Below the pieces are notes generated by a model. It worked only from the letters and a program-made list of their open reading frames with translations. It did not search any database and was not told the DNA's origin. Of a stretch of DNA of 29,322 nucleotides, positions 16,877 through 26,800 are shown in pieces; positions within the stretch are counted from its first letter, which is position 1, and each line of letters begins with the position of its first letter. This DNA comes from Planctomycetota bacterium (lineage in GTDB: Bacteria; Planctomycetota; SZUA-567), in contig JAISYD010000236.1 of assembly GCA_031270145.1 (NCBI GenBank), positions 1-29,322 of the forward strand. Reading direction: 5' to 3'. The position numbers and the translations under genes are program-made.

Positions 16877-17281
16877 ATACCAATTCCCTTTAATTTTGTC
16901 TGATTCGTGTAATCCATTCGTATCCGCAAAGCGATCGGATGGCGTTGGCGTCTTTTATCACTTCCAACCATGCTTTTGCAACGGCTTCATCCAGGTCTTC
17001 GACGGTGGGAAAGACACGATTTCCCAGATATTTTTGACGGATCTCCCGCCATGGTTGTTCGGCGGGATTCAATTCCGGTGATTTCGCCGGCAGCAATTGT
17101 AACGTCACATTGCCGGGGACACGTAATCGGCCACTTGTGTGCCGGCCAGCCACATCAAGTACCAGCGATGTCAGACAACAACTCTTCCGGCACTTCAAGA
17201 CGACGACTCATATATGGCCTCCTGGAAAAAGAATGAGACCATTATCAACTTTTACCGGACAGGATCAAAGGAAATCGGTAT
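16877..17281 (-). mobile_element. Internally deleted IS630-family element (405 bp)
   Basis: The left end ATACCAATTCCCTTTAA (16877-16893) matches the reverse complement of the right end TCAAAGGAAATCGGTAT at about 14 of 17 positions, giving clear terminal inverted repeats. Each end is flanked by TA (16875-16876 and 17282-17283), the target duplication of IS630/Tc1-type elements. Inside is a broken transposase gene reading on the minus strand. A full-length IS630 is about 1.0-1.2 kb, so most of the middle is missing. It could still be moved by a transposase supplied elsewhere. Confidence 0.82.
16890..17211 (-). pseudogene. IS630-family transposase, internally deleted
   Basis: The original start survives: ATG at 17211-17209 behind a perfect AGGAGG, encoding MSRRLEVPEELLSDIAG before a stop. 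Sequence then jumps, in another frame, to the C-terminal half of the DDE catalytic domain: LVLDVAGRHTS (second Asp), LLPAKSPELNPAEQ (catalytic Glu) and PWREIRQKYLG, to the stop near 16890. The helix-turn-helix and the first catalytic Asp are gone. The product cannot be an active transposase. Confidence 0.82.
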
Positions 17282-17392
17282 TATGCGGCCTGAACCGCAA
17301 GCCCGAGACGCGAGAATCCGGGGCGGGATTTTTCGCGCCGAGGGGAGGAGAGGCGGTTACGGCGAAGCCGCCGGCCTTCGGGGATTTCCAAC

Positions 17393-18304
17393 TCAATCGA
17401 CCAGGAAAAAACCGGGGAGGCGCGTGCGCACATCCAGGGCCACGCCGGAGGCGACTTCGGGCGAGGCGAGCAATTCCTGGAGGGCCCGCAATTTTTCGGC
17501 GCTGGTGGGCTCGCCGCCGGCATAACCGGGGTTGTAGGTCCCCCAGCGGATCACCACGCCGCCGGTGGAAACCACCTCGAAGCGGCGGCGCTTCTCCATG
17601 TCCCGCCCCCCGCTCCGGAAGGTCCCGGCGCTCACCAGCACCTTAGCCACCGGCAGCGCCTCCGAAAGGGTCGAGCCCCAAAAGGCGCGGATGACGCCAA
17701 GCGCCCCGGCCACCCCCTCGTCGTTCCAAACCGAGCCCGGGGCCGGACGGCCGCGGAAGACATCGGCGGCGATCCCGACAATCTCGGGCAAATCCCCGGC
17801 CGGCGTACGGGAGGGCTCGGCCGGCAGGAGCATCCCTTCCGCGTCAATCAGCCAGAAGCGGGAATCATGCCAGACCTGGGCGGCCGGAAGGCGCAAAAGA
17901 TATTCTATCTCGATCCGGTTGGGGAAGCTGCGGCGGATGCCGACAATCCTCTTGATCCACACGCTTTCGCCAAAAGCCGCCTCGATGTCGGAAATCAGCT
18001 CGGGATCGAACAGGCTGCGGCCGGCGAACCGCCGCGCCAGGGCCGTCAATTCGTCCATCGATTCCGGGCACTCCCGAAGGGAGCCGTAAAGGGCGAGCGT
18101 TTCGCCGTCCAGGCGGAAACGGGCATCCCGCATCGCCTCCCGCCAAAGGAGGGAGGCGGCGAAAAAGCAACCGCCGACCAGCGCCAGGAACGGGCAGAAC
18201 CGGGCGGCGAAAAGCAACAGGGTCCGGCCCAGGCGCCTAACCGGTTTCTGCCGCCGAACCGCGGTTCCGACCCTTTCGGGCATCGGGTTGACCCGGGCCG
18301 TCAT
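17393..18304 (-). CDS. ftsQ: Cell division protein FtsQ/DivIB
   Basis: This is a bitopic inner-membrane division protein of about 303 residues that scaffolds the divisome. A basic cytoplasmic tail (PVRRLGRT) precedes one membrane helix (about residues 28-52). The POTRA region follows (FDPELISDIEAAFGESVWIKRIVGIRRSFPNRIEIEYL), then the beta domain (FWLIDAEGMLLP, DLPEIVGIA) and a C-terminal segment with LDVRTRLPGFFLVD. ATG 18304 was chosen: it lies four bases after the ddl stop with GGGAG upstream, while upstream starts would run into ddl. It is the last gene of the murC-murB-ddl-ftsQ group; ftsA and ftsZ do not follow. Confidence 0.85.
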   Translation of the reverse strand: MTARVNPMPERVGTAVRRQKPVRRLGRTLLLFAARFCPFLALVGGCFFAASLLWREAMRDARFRLDGETLALYGSLRECPESMDELTALARRFAGRSLFDPELISDIEAAFGESVWIKRIVGIRRSFPNRIEIEYLLRLPAAQVWHDSRFWLIDAEGMLLPAEPSRTPAGDLPEIVGIAADVFRGRPAPGSVWNDEGVAGALGVIRAFWGSTLSEALPVAKVLVSAGTFRSGGRDMEKRRRFEVVSTGGVVIRWGTYNPGYAGGEPTSAEKLRALQELLASPEVASGVALDVRTRLPGFFLVD

Positions 18305-18308
18305 GGCT

Positions 18309-19388
18309 TCAGCTTGCTCCCGCCCGCTTTTCGGCCCGGCCGAACAGCCGCAGGCACAGGCTTTCCCAATCAATGCCGTCCCGGCGCGCCGCCGGCGGTT
18401 GCCGGAGGGGGATCGATTCCGCGGGCAAGGGAACGGCGCCGCCGCAACCGGCCGACCGCATTCCCGCCAGGCCGACCAACCGCAGGCAGAGATTTTCCAG
18501 GCTCATCCCGGAAGCCCCGGCCGCCATCGGCACCAGGCTGTGGGAGGTGAAGCCCGGCAGGGCGTTCACCTCCAGGATCATGGGGCCGCCGGGACCGAGC
18601 ATGATGTCGGCCCGCCCGATATCGCGCGTCCCGAGCGCCCGAATCGCCAAATCGGCGACGCGCCCGACCTCGGCCGCAATCCGCTCCGGCAAATCGGCCG
18701 GACAGGCGTAGCGGGTGGCCTCGGACAAGTATTTGGCCCGGTAGTCGTAAAAAATCCCGTCGGCCCGCAATTCGATGATCGGCAGGATCTCGCCGTCCAG
18801 CCAGCCCACGGTCAGCTCCCGGCCGACCACCATCTCCTCGGCCAGGGCCAGGCAATCGTCGGCCAGGGCCAGCCTGGCGGCGGCCGGCAGATATTCCGGC
18901 CGCCACACCGGTGAAACGCCCACCGAGCTGCCGCCGCTGTTGGGTTTGACGAACAGCGGATAGGAAAGCCGGGCTTCCTCGACCGCCTCGACCAGCCGCT
19001 CCAGGCTGTCGCCGACCGCCCAATTGGGAGTGGGGATGTCGTTCCTCCGGAAAATCCCCTTCGCCGCCGCCTTGTCCATGGCCAGGGCGGCGGCGGCGGA
19101 ATCCGAGCCGGTGAAGACGACGCCCCGCCGCTCAAGGATCCGCTGGGCGGTTCCGTCCTCGCCGAAGCGCCCATGCAGCATCAGCACCGCCACCCGGCAG
19201 GACAGGCTTTCCAGCGTCTCCTCCGGCGACTCGGCCGGCACAACCACGAGCCGGCTGTCCACTCCGGCCCGCAACAGGGCCTGGTGCGCATTGCGGCCGC
19301 TGTTAAGGGAAACCTCCCGTTCGCCACCGGGCCCGCCGCAAAGAACGGCGACCCCCGGAAACGCGGATCGCTCCTGATCGTTTGCCAT
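18309..19388 (-). CDS. ddl: D-alanine--D-alanine ligase
   Basis: This is a 359-residue ATP-grasp enzyme making the D-Ala-D-Ala dipeptide for peptidoglycan. Motifs are EREVSLNSG, HGRFGEDGTAQRILE, FTGSDSAAAALAMDK, PLFVKPNSGGSSVGV, EMVVGRELTVG, RADIML, MILEVNALPGFTSHSLVP. The start overlaps the murB stop (TGATG), giving coupled translation. A C-terminal extension of about 45 residues beyond the normal end is unusual. It contains a second copy of the last helix: SLENLCLRLVGLA (about 296-308) recurs as DWESLCLRLFGRA (about 340-352). Confidence 0.93.
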   Translation of the reverse strand: MANDQERSAFPGVAVLCGGPGGEREVSLNSGRNAHQALLRAGVDSRLVVVPAESPEETLESLSCRVAVLMLHGRFGEDGTAQRILERRGVVFTGSDSAAAALAMDKAAAKGIFRRNDIPTPNWAVGDSLERLVEAVEEARLSYPLFVKPNSGGSSVGVSPVWRPEYLPAAARLALADDCLALAEEMVVGRELTVGWLDGEILPIIELRADGIFYDYRAKYLSEATRYACPADLPERIAAEVGRVADLAIRALGTRDIGRADIMLGPGGPMILEVNALPGFTSHSLVPMAAGASGMSLENLCLRLVGLAGMRSAGCGGAVPLPAESIPLRQPPAARRDGIDWESLCLRLFGRAEKRAGAS

Positions 19389-20311
19389 CACGCAACGCCT
19401 TCCGTTAAAAAGGAAAAGGCCGGCTCGTCGCCCCAGAGGACGATTTCCGGCTCCAACCAAACCCCACTGTCCGCCGCCGCCGCCAAACGCATGCGCCTGG
19501 CCAAAACCGCCGCGTCCCGGGCGGCGGCTCCGCCGAGATTGACGATGAAATTGGCGTGCCGCCCGCTTACGCCGGCCCCGCCCTCCCGGAATTTCTTGCA
19601 GCCGGCCCGATCCAGCAGGGCGCCGGCCGAAGCGCCGGGGGGATTCCGGAACACGCAGCCGGCGCTGGGCTGGCCAAGGGGCTGCGTCCGGCCCTTCCGC
19701 TCCAGAAAATCCCGCATCCGCGCCCGAACCGCCCCGGGCGCGTCCGCCGCCGGAAAAACAAGGACAAAACCAATCGCCATGCCGCCGGCCAGCGAACTTC
19801 GCCTATAGCCAAAGGACAAATCCGCTCCCTTCAACACCTGTTCGCCGCCGGCAAGGGAAAAAACCTCAACCTCGGCGATGAACTGTCCAAATCCCCGATC
19901 CCTTCCGCCGGCATTCATGATCGCCGCCCCTCCCAGCCGGCCGGGAATGCCGGCGAGAAATTCGGCCCCCGCCACCCCGCGATCCGCCAGGGCGAGCAGG
20001 AGGGCCGGAAGTCCAACCGCCGCGCCCGCCCGCCAACGAAGGGAAGAAACGGGATCGGGATGAAGCGTCCCAAACTCCCCCTCGGGCGACAAGCGTATCG
20101 CCATGCCGGCGAAACCGGCGTCGGCGGCCAGGATATTGCTGCCGCCGCCCAGCGGACGCGCCTCAACCCCGAGCTCGCCGGCCAGGGCCAGCGCGATCCG
20201 CAATTCCTCCCGGTTGGCCGGTTCGGCCAGCCAGCGGACCGGGCCGCCAATGCTGAAGGTGGTGAGTCCGGCCAAGGGGACGTTCTCCCGGATAAAAGGG
20301 GGAAGCTTCAC
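19388..20311 (-). CDS. murB: UDP-N-acetylmuramate dehydrogenase (UDP-N-acetylenolpyruvoylglucosamine reductase)
   Basis: This is a 307-residue flavoenzyme that reduces UDP-GlcNAc-enolpyruvate. FAD-binding elements TTFSIGGPVRWLAEP, LGGGSNILAAD and AGIPGRLGGAAIMNAGG are visible. The catalytic proton donor position reads SAGCVFRNPPG, with Cys219 where E. coli has Ser, a common functional variant. The C-terminus carries HANFIVNLGGA and LEPEIVLWG. It starts with GTG overlapping the murC stop (GTGA), with GAGAGGGGG upstream. Confidence 0.94.
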   Translation of the reverse strand: MKLPPFIRENVPLAGLTTFSIGGPVRWLAEPANREELRIALALAGELGVEARPLGGGSNILAADAGFAGMAIRLSPEGEFGTLHPDPVSSLRWRAGAAVGLPALLLALADRGVAGAEFLAGIPGRLGGAAIMNAGGRDRGFGQFIAEVEVFSLAGGEQVLKGADLSFGYRRSSLAGGMAIGFVLVFPAADAPGAVRARMRDFLERKGRTQPLGQPSAGCVFRNPPGASAGALLDRAGCKKFREGGAGVSGRHANFIVNLGGAAARDAAVLARRMRLAAAADSGVWLEPEIVLWGDEPAFSFLTEGVA

Positions 20312-21666
20312 TTTTGTCCCCCCTCTCCCAGCAACTTCCTGGCGGCGCCATCGATGTCGCCGGCCCCCATGAAGACCAGCGTCGCGAAGCCGGCGGCCAG
20401 TTCCGCCGCAACGGCGGCCGCCGTTTCAAGAGGGAACGGCCCGGCGACATCGGCATTGATCCTACGCGCCCCGTCCAGGATCAAGCTGGACGACACCCCG
20501 GGGATCGGTTCCTCGCGGGCCGGATAAACGTCGGCCAGGATCAAGGCGTCGGCCTGGGCCAGGATCCGGGCGAAGGCGTCGGCGTAGTCGCGGGTGCGGC
20601 TGTAAAGATGCGGTTGGAACACGACCAACAGGCGTCCGGGACGCGTTTCCCGCAAGGCGGCGATGGAGGCCGCCGCCTCGGTGGGATGATGGGCGTAATC
20701 GCTGTAAACAGCGGCGCCGCCAAGACTGCCAAGCCTTTCCAGCCGGCGGCCCACGCCCCTGGCCCGGGCGAGCGCGCGCCTGGCCGCTTCCGCTTCAACC
20801 CCCAATTCCAGGGCCGCCCCCAGGGCCGCCAGGGCGTTCTGGATATTGTGCCGCCCCGGCAGGGGCAGGCTAAATTCGCCCAGATCCCGCCCGGAACGGA
20901 AAACGCGGAAACGTCCGCCGCCGGCGGGGCCGGCCAGCTCCGCCCGCAAGTCGGCCCCGGGAGAAAAACCGAAGGAAAGTTTCGCTCCCCGATGCCGCCG
21001 GCAAAGGCGGGCGGAACCGGGATTGTCGGCCCCGGCCAACAGCAGGCCGTCCTCCGCCACTCCGTCGGCGAAATGATCGAAAGCGGCGAAAAGAGCGGCG
21101 TCGGAACCGTAGTGGGCAAGATGATCGGACTCCACGTTGGTGACCACCGCCATTCTCAGCCTGGGCAGCAGGAAGGACTCGTCGCTTTCGTCCAACTCGG
21201 CCACAAACGGCCCGGCGCCGCGGCGGTGGTTGCCGTCCGGCAGATCGGGAACCATGCCGCCGACAAAAACCTCCGGGTCAAGCCCGGCCTGGATCAGGAT
21301 ATGGGCCAGCAGCCAGGAGCTGGTGGTCTTGCCGTGGGTACCGGACACGCCGATGCTCCGGCGGCCTTGCAGGAAACGGGCCAGGAAGCGGCCGCGCTTC
21401 TCCTGCCGGTCGCCGGCGGCCAGGCGCTCGGGGTGATCCGGCGGGACGGCGCTGGTGTGAACCAGGATATCCGCCCGGGCCACATGTCCCGGGGCGTGGC
21501 CGATTTTTACCTCGATGCCCCGATCCCGCAACCGGCGGGTCAGTTCGCTTTCGACCTGATCGCAACCTGAAACCCGGGCGCCGGCCGACAGGGCCATATC
21601 GGCCAGGGCGCTGACCCCTATGCCGCCTATTCCCATAAAATGAATGTTTTTACCCGCAAGCGACAT
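20308..21666 (-). CDS. murC: UDP-N-acetylmuramate--L-alanine ligase
   Basis: This is a 452-residue cytoplasmic Mur ligase adding L-Ala to UDP-MurNAc. It has the N-terminal Rossmann motif FMGIGGIGVSALA, ATP loop GTHGKTT (109-115), ELDESDESFL, VTNVESDHLAHYG, the central-domain LPLPGRHNIQNALAALG and the C-terminal DYAHHPTE and FQPHLYSRT. ATG 21666 with GGAG about nine bases upstream is preferred, because it puts the Rossmann motif at the usual distance. In-frame ATGs at 21687 and 21729 are alternatives. It is the first gene of the group and is divergent from flgK. Confidence 0.95.
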   Translation of the reverse strand: MSLAGKNIHFMGIGGIGVSALADMALSAGARVSGCDQVESELTRRLRDRGIEVKIGHAPGHVARADILVHTSAVPPDHPERLAAGDRQEKRGRFLARFLQGRRSIGVSGTHGKTTSSWLLAHILIQAGLDPEVFVGGMVPDLPDGNHRRGAGPFVAELDESDESFLLPRLRMAVVTNVESDHLAHYGSDAALFAAFDHFADGVAEDGLLLAGADNPGSARLCRRHRGAKLSFGFSPGADLRAELAGPAGGGRFRVFRSGRDLGEFSLPLPGRHNIQNALAALGAALELGVEAEAARRALARARGVGRRLERLGSLGGAAVYSDYAHHPTEAAASIAALRETRPGRLLVVFQPHLYSRTRDYADAFARILAQADALILADVYPAREEPIPGVSSSLILDGARRINADVAGPFPLETAAAVAAELAAGFATLVFMGAGDIDGAARKLLGEGGQK

Positions 21667-21998
21667 AAGCCGGCGTCTCCGAGACATAAACACCCGCAGG
21701 TTTTTATCGGCTGTACAAGACGCCGCCATGCACTAGTTCCGCAAAAATCGCGCCTGGAGGCCGAACCACAATCGGCATAAAACCGGCAGATATTGCCGCC
21801 TGCCGATCGGACAAACAAAGGAAAGCATTATCCCTTATAATTAAATATTCCACAACATATTTCAGTTTTGCATCTTACATCCCATGCGCGCCAAATTAAA
21901 TCACATGCTTCAAGGCATTGGCATGGATATTGCTAATATCCCGAAAGAACTTTCCAATCGGCGCGATCCCCGGAACGGATCCGCCCAAGGAGCGGGAC
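21667..21998. other. Divergent murC-flgK intergenic region
   Basis: This is a 332-base region without a supported gene. It contains the sigma-54-type promoter described separately, a small dyad CGGCAG/CTGCCG (21784-21789, 21800-21805), and an AT-rich stretch around 21829-21875 that stands out from the GC-rich surroundings and could hold further activator or promoter sites. I see no convincing sigma-70 promoter for murC. Confidence 0.4.
21919..21934 (+). promoter_or_regulatory. Sigma-54 (RpoN) promoter for flgK-flgL
   Basis: TGGCATGGATATTGCT matches the TGGCACG-N4-TTGCW consensus at all positions but one, with the invariant GG (21920-21921) and GC (21932-21933) exactly ten bases apart. The expected transcription start is near 21945, about 54 bases before the flgK ATG. 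RpoN control of hook-filament junction genes is typical of proteobacterial flagellar cascades and needs an enhancer-binding activator of the FleQ/FlrC/FlbD type, not seen here. Confidence 0.8.
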
Positions 21999-23804
21999 AT
22001 GGCTTTCCATACTTTGGCCATCGGCACCAGCGCCCTCCTGACCGCCAGTTACGGCCTGGACGTAACCGGCCAGAACCTGGGCAACATCGAAACCCCGGGC
22101 TACAGCCGCCAGCGCCTGAACCAGGAGGCGCTAACCGGTTGGACCGCCGGCCTCAACAACTCCATCATCGGAACCGGCGTCTGGACCCAGTCGGTAAAAC
22201 GGATAGGCAACGAATACATCGAAAAGCAGTTGCGCCAGGCCACCTCCAGCGACGCCTATTACACCGATCTGCAACGCTGCTACAGCAACCTCCAGTCCTT
22301 CTTCTCCGAATTGTCGGGCTTGAACCGGGAGAGCGGCGGCACCGCCCTTTCCGACGCCATCAACAATTTCTGGGACGGCATGTCCGACTTCGCCGCCAAT
22401 GTGGAGAACCTTTCCATCCGCACCACGGTGGCGACCGAGGCGGAGCAGCTCGCCAGCCGCTTCAACAGCCTTGGCCAGCAGCTCGCCGAATACCGCAAGG
22501 ACGTCGACAACGAAATCGCCGAGTCGGTGGTCCAGATAAACCGGCTGATCGAGGGCATCACCCAACTCAACAAGGCGATCGTCAACAGCGAACTGGGCGG
22601 CGCCAGCGACCGGGTGGCCAACGATCTCCGGGATCAGCGGGGCGAGGCGATCAAGGAGCTTTACGGCTACATGGACATCGACGTGGTCGAGGAGGCGAAC
22701 GGCTCCTTCATCGTTTCCATCCACGGCCGGAACCTCGTTTACTACGACCAAGTCACGCCAATCGCCATGGACAAGACGCCCTCCGACGACGGGACCATGG
22801 TGAACACCCCGGTCTTCGCCGGCGATCGCTATCCGCTGCGGCCGTCGGACGGCGAGCTGGCGGCGCAGATCGAGATGCGCGACGTCGTCATCAAGAGCTA
22901 CAAGGACGACATCGACAAGCTGGCCGCCAACTTCATCTGGGAATTCAACCGCGCCTACTCGCAGACCCGCGGCCTGGAGAGCTTTTCCAGCCTGACTTCC
23001 CTGAACGCCCCCACCAACCCGGCCGAAACCCTCGACAAGCTGGTCTACAAGGATCTAATCCCGGCCGGGACCTTCCAGATCCAGAACGGCAACTTTGAAA
23101 TAATCATCCACAACCGCAACACCGACGAGCCGACCACCGTGAACATCGAGATCGACCTGGACGGTCGGCCGAGCTCCGGCGGCGAGCCCGACACCATTCT
23201 CTGGGATCCCGACAACCCGGACGCCGAGAACTCCCTGGTGAACCGCATGCAAAGAGAACTGGACAAGGTCATGCCCGGCGTCTTCGAGGTGAGCATCGAC
23301 CGCCAATACCGGGTGAGCATCGAGTCAAAAAGTCCAGACTACGGCTTCTGCTTCGGCGCCGACACCTCCGGGGTCCTGGCCGCCCTGGGGCTAAACGCCT
23401 TCTTCACCGGCCACAATTCCACCAGCATGGGGGTAAACCCCCTCCTGGCCGAGCAGCCCGCCCTGCTCGGCGGCGCCAAGAGCTTCGCCGATGGCGACAA
23501 CAGCGGGGCCATGGAGCTGATGGCGGTGCGGGACCAGGCGGTGGCCGGCCTGGCCGACATGACCCTGGAGGTCTATTACCAGTCGGTGGCCGGCCGGCTG
23601 GCCAGCGAGGCCAACCGCGTCAGCAACCAGAAGGAGCTTTCCGGCGACATCCTGACCCGCATGTTCACCCAGCGCGAATCCCTGGCCGGGGTGAACGAGG
23701 ACGAGGAGGTGGCCAAGATGATCACCTACCAGCGGGCCTTCCAGTCGGCGGCCAAATTCATCAGCACCATGGACCAGCTCTACGAGACGCTCATCAACAT
23801 GTAG
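21999..23804 (+). CDS. flgK: Flagellar hook-associated protein 1 (FlgK, HAP1)
   Basis: This is a 601-residue secreted structural protein of the hook-filament junction. The N-terminal flagellar-rod motif is clear (LDVTGQNLGNIETPGYSRQR). It is followed by a helical region (IEKQLRQATSSDAYYTDLQ, FWDGMSDFAANVENL) and a C-terminal helix with the conserved end AFQSAAKFISTMDQLYETLI. It has no signal peptide, as expected for flagellar type III export. ATG 21999 is preceded by AAGGAG at 21987-21992. It is followed 25 bases later by flgL. Confidence 0.94.
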   Translation: MAFHTLAIGTSALLTASYGLDVTGQNLGNIETPGYSRQRLNQEALTGWTAGLNNSIIGTGVWTQSVKRIGNEYIEKQLRQATSSDAYYTDLQRCYSNLQSFFSELSGLNRESGGTALSDAINNFWDGMSDFAANVENLSIRTTVATEAEQLASRFNSLGQQLAEYRKDVDNEIAESVVQINRLIEGITQLNKAIVNSELGGASDRVANDLRDQRGEAIKELYGYMDIDVVEEANGSFIVSIHGRNLVYYDQVTPIAMDKTPSDDGTMVNTPVFAGDRYPLRPSDGELAAQIEMRDVVIKSYKDDIDKLAANFIWEFNRAYSQTRGLESFSSLTSLNAPTNPAETLDKLVYKDLIPAGTFQIQNGNFEIIIHNRNTDEPTTVNIEIDLDGRPSSGGEPDTILWDPDNPDAENSLVNRMQRELDKVMPGVFEVSIDRQYRVSIESKSPDYGFCFGADTSGVLAALGLNAFFTGHNSTSMGVNPLLAEQPALLGGAKSFADGDNSGAMELMAVRDQAVAGLADMTLEVYYQSVAGRLASEANRVSNQKELSGDILTRMFTQRESLAGVNEDEEVAKMITYQRAFQSAAKFISTMDQLYETLINM

Positions 23805-23829
23805 CGGGAGCCGGCGCGGAGGGCCAGCA

Positions 23830-26800
23830 ATGCGCGGCACGACGAAGATCACCAACAACAACGCGCTCTATTTCATTAACCGGAATTTCACCAACTACTC
23901 CAAGGTGAACAACCAGCTTTCGCTTTTCCAGCAGGTGATCAACCTGGAGGACAACCCCCTAGCCGCCAACATCGGCATCAAGCTGACCAACATCATTTCC
24001 CGCACCGAGCAGTACAACCGGAGCATCCAGACCGGGGTGGGCGCCCTCGGCCTCACGGACGGCTACCTGACCAGCTGCAAAACCATCATGGACTCGGTCA
24101 AGACCCTGACCGTCGGCGCCGCCAACGACGCCACCACTCCGCAGCAAAGGGCCGCCAACGCCATCGAAATGAACCAAATCATGCAGCAACTGGTGCTGTC
24201 CGGCAACGCCTTCGACGGCAGCCGCTACATCCTCGGCGGCCAGAACACCACCACCCCGCCCTTCGAAATCGTGAACGGCGCCTACGTCAACTACACGGGC
24301 GACGACAAGGACATAAACATCCTGGTCGACGCCAAGACCAGCATGGCCATCAACAGCACCGGCACCGACGCCTACGGCGACATGATCACCACCATCTCCA
24401 GCCGCGACCTGAACCCCGACGTCACCCTGTCCACCGACCGCTCCACCCGGCTGGCCGACCTGAACGGCGGCTCCGGCGTCCCCAAGGGCAAGATCATGGT
24501 CCATTACAGCGCCTACCCGGACGGGCTGGAAGTGGATCTTTCGGGCTGCGACACCCTGGAGGACGTCAAGGACGCGATTGAGAAGCAAACCCTCGACGCC
24601 TCCCGCCTGCTCGACACCGCCCAACACCCGTGGCTGGACGCGACCAACCTCAACTGGCACGATCTCCAGGACCGCTACGTCAAGGTGACGATCAACCCCG
24701 GGCACAACGGCATTTCGCTCCAGGAGTTCGATCTCGGCGAACCCCTGCCGGAACCCACCGTCTACGAACAGCGCCGCAACATGGCCTACGACAACAGCGT
24801 CAACCCCGGCTATTACGCCGGCGGGCTAGGCGTGGCCGGAAACCCTCCCGGCTCCGGCGAGCTGGTGATTTACAACCAGGAGGACTGCGTCTACAACACC
24901 GGGCGGACCTACGCCCCCCTGCGGGTGGACGAGGTGGCCAACAACAAGGTGGCGGAGGCTTTGGGCATCAAGGGAACGGCCAACGAGTACCATCCCACGA
25001 TTTCAGCCCCCAACGGCGATCCCGCAATGGACGGCTTCATCCATGGCCGCGATCTCAACCCCCGCCTTTCCGAGCGCACCCTGCTGGCCGACCTCGAAGG
25101 CTACAACGATTCGGTCTACACCTTCACCAACGGCGCCAAGCCCGGCGCCATCGCCATTTCCGAAACCACCCAGGACAGCGGCAACGTCTTCAACGACTGG
25201 AACCTTTCAGGCCTGGCCAAGGGCGGCAACACCGGCTCCGAGGGCGAGCTTTACGCCCGCGCGGTCAACCGGGGCACGGCGACGGCGCCGGAAATCCATG
25301 TCGAGATTTATTCCCGCCCCCTGTCCAGCGCCAAGGCGAGCGACCTGGTCGCCACCGGCGTCTACAACGACGGCGGCGGCGGCGGCACGGTCATCCTGGA
25401 GGAGGCCAATTCCTCCGGCCTTTCCGGCACGGTTGGCATCGTGCTGCCGCAAACGGTCAACGAGGCGTCGGTGTCGCTGGAGATCGATTTCGGCCAGACC
25501 CTCCAAGCCTCGGTGCATGTCCCGGCCTTCGTGGAGGAGACCGACGCCAACGGCCAGTCCAAGGATCTGCTGGACATCGCCTCCGGCTGGCAAATCCGCG
25601 GCCTCGACAAGCCGCCGGCCGACGGCTACGACGAAAACCACGTCTTCTCCACCGACCTGGACGGCGACGTCTCGGTCAACTACCGCTTCGACGCCGCCGG
25701 TTGCTGCTTCCGGGTCGAGCTTTCCCGCCCCTCCTTCAAAGACCAGCCGGCCAAGCTCATCGCCACCGCCACCCTGTCCCTCGCCAACCAAGTCGTCCTG
25801 GCCGACGCCGGCCCGCCCCCGGTCTACAACCTCGCCAACTGCGCGTCCGGGCGCATCGAGTTTATCGGCGCCCCGGGATTCGAGGGCGTCAAGGGATCGG
25901 TGTATATCGAACTGCCGGCCAATTCCAACTTCGCCGCCGCCTCGTCGAACATGGGAAGCGACCCGGACAACGCCGTCGTCAACACCTACCAGCTTTACGC
26001 GGACGCCCCGGCCGGCAGCATCCGTTTCGGCGGGGCGGCGGAACTAGTGGAGGATCAGGACATAGATTCGGCCATTCCCATCACGCTCAAGGCCGACACC
26101 CTGTTCAAGGCGGGACAAACGTTCACCCAGGACGTGGCTTTCCCGAACGGCTATGTCCTGCCCGCCGGCACCCCCATGGACAAGGACGCGATGCTTCCCA
26201 GGGGGATGACGATAAACGCCGCCGTCCTCCAGGCCGGCACCGTCATCGCGGAAGGGCAGACCATAACCTTCACGGGCGATCTGGCGGCCGGCACCGTCAT
26301 CCCCAGGGGCAGCCATTACACCGACGGCAACGTTTTTCCGTCCGAGGGCATGAGCATCGTCAGCACCAATATAAACCCCTATACCGGCCAGCCGGTCAGC
26401 CAGCCGGACTCCAACGTCCCGATGGGCCACGATCTCCGGGCCACCTTCGCCACCATCGAGGACTTCAACCGGGCGGTGGAGCAGTCCGGCGTGTACGTCG
26501 CCTCGCGGGTGTCGGAGGATGGCAAGGAACTGGAGTTCCGCTCCTCCCTGGCCGGCGCCTGGCTCACCGTGTCCGAGGACACCGACTGCTATGAGCAGAT
26601 GGGCGACCAATACCAGCAGTTGAGCGGCCTGGACTTCAACGGCATCGTCAAGGGGGTGAACAGCGACCAGGAGGGCAACCTTTACACCGAGGTCGCCTAC
26701 TATCCGCCGGATCCGCTGCATCCCGAGCTGAAAGTCAAGCTCATCGCCGACAACGGCGAAATCGTGGAGATCGATCCCGGCTATTACGTCCGCGTCTACA

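Noticed and set aside
25374..26330. Repetitive Gly-rich coding stretches in flgL considered as DNA repeats or a CRISPR-like array
   Set aside because: The repetition is at protein level with diverged DNA, and spacing is irregular. There are no direct repeats of CRISPR type and no cas genes.
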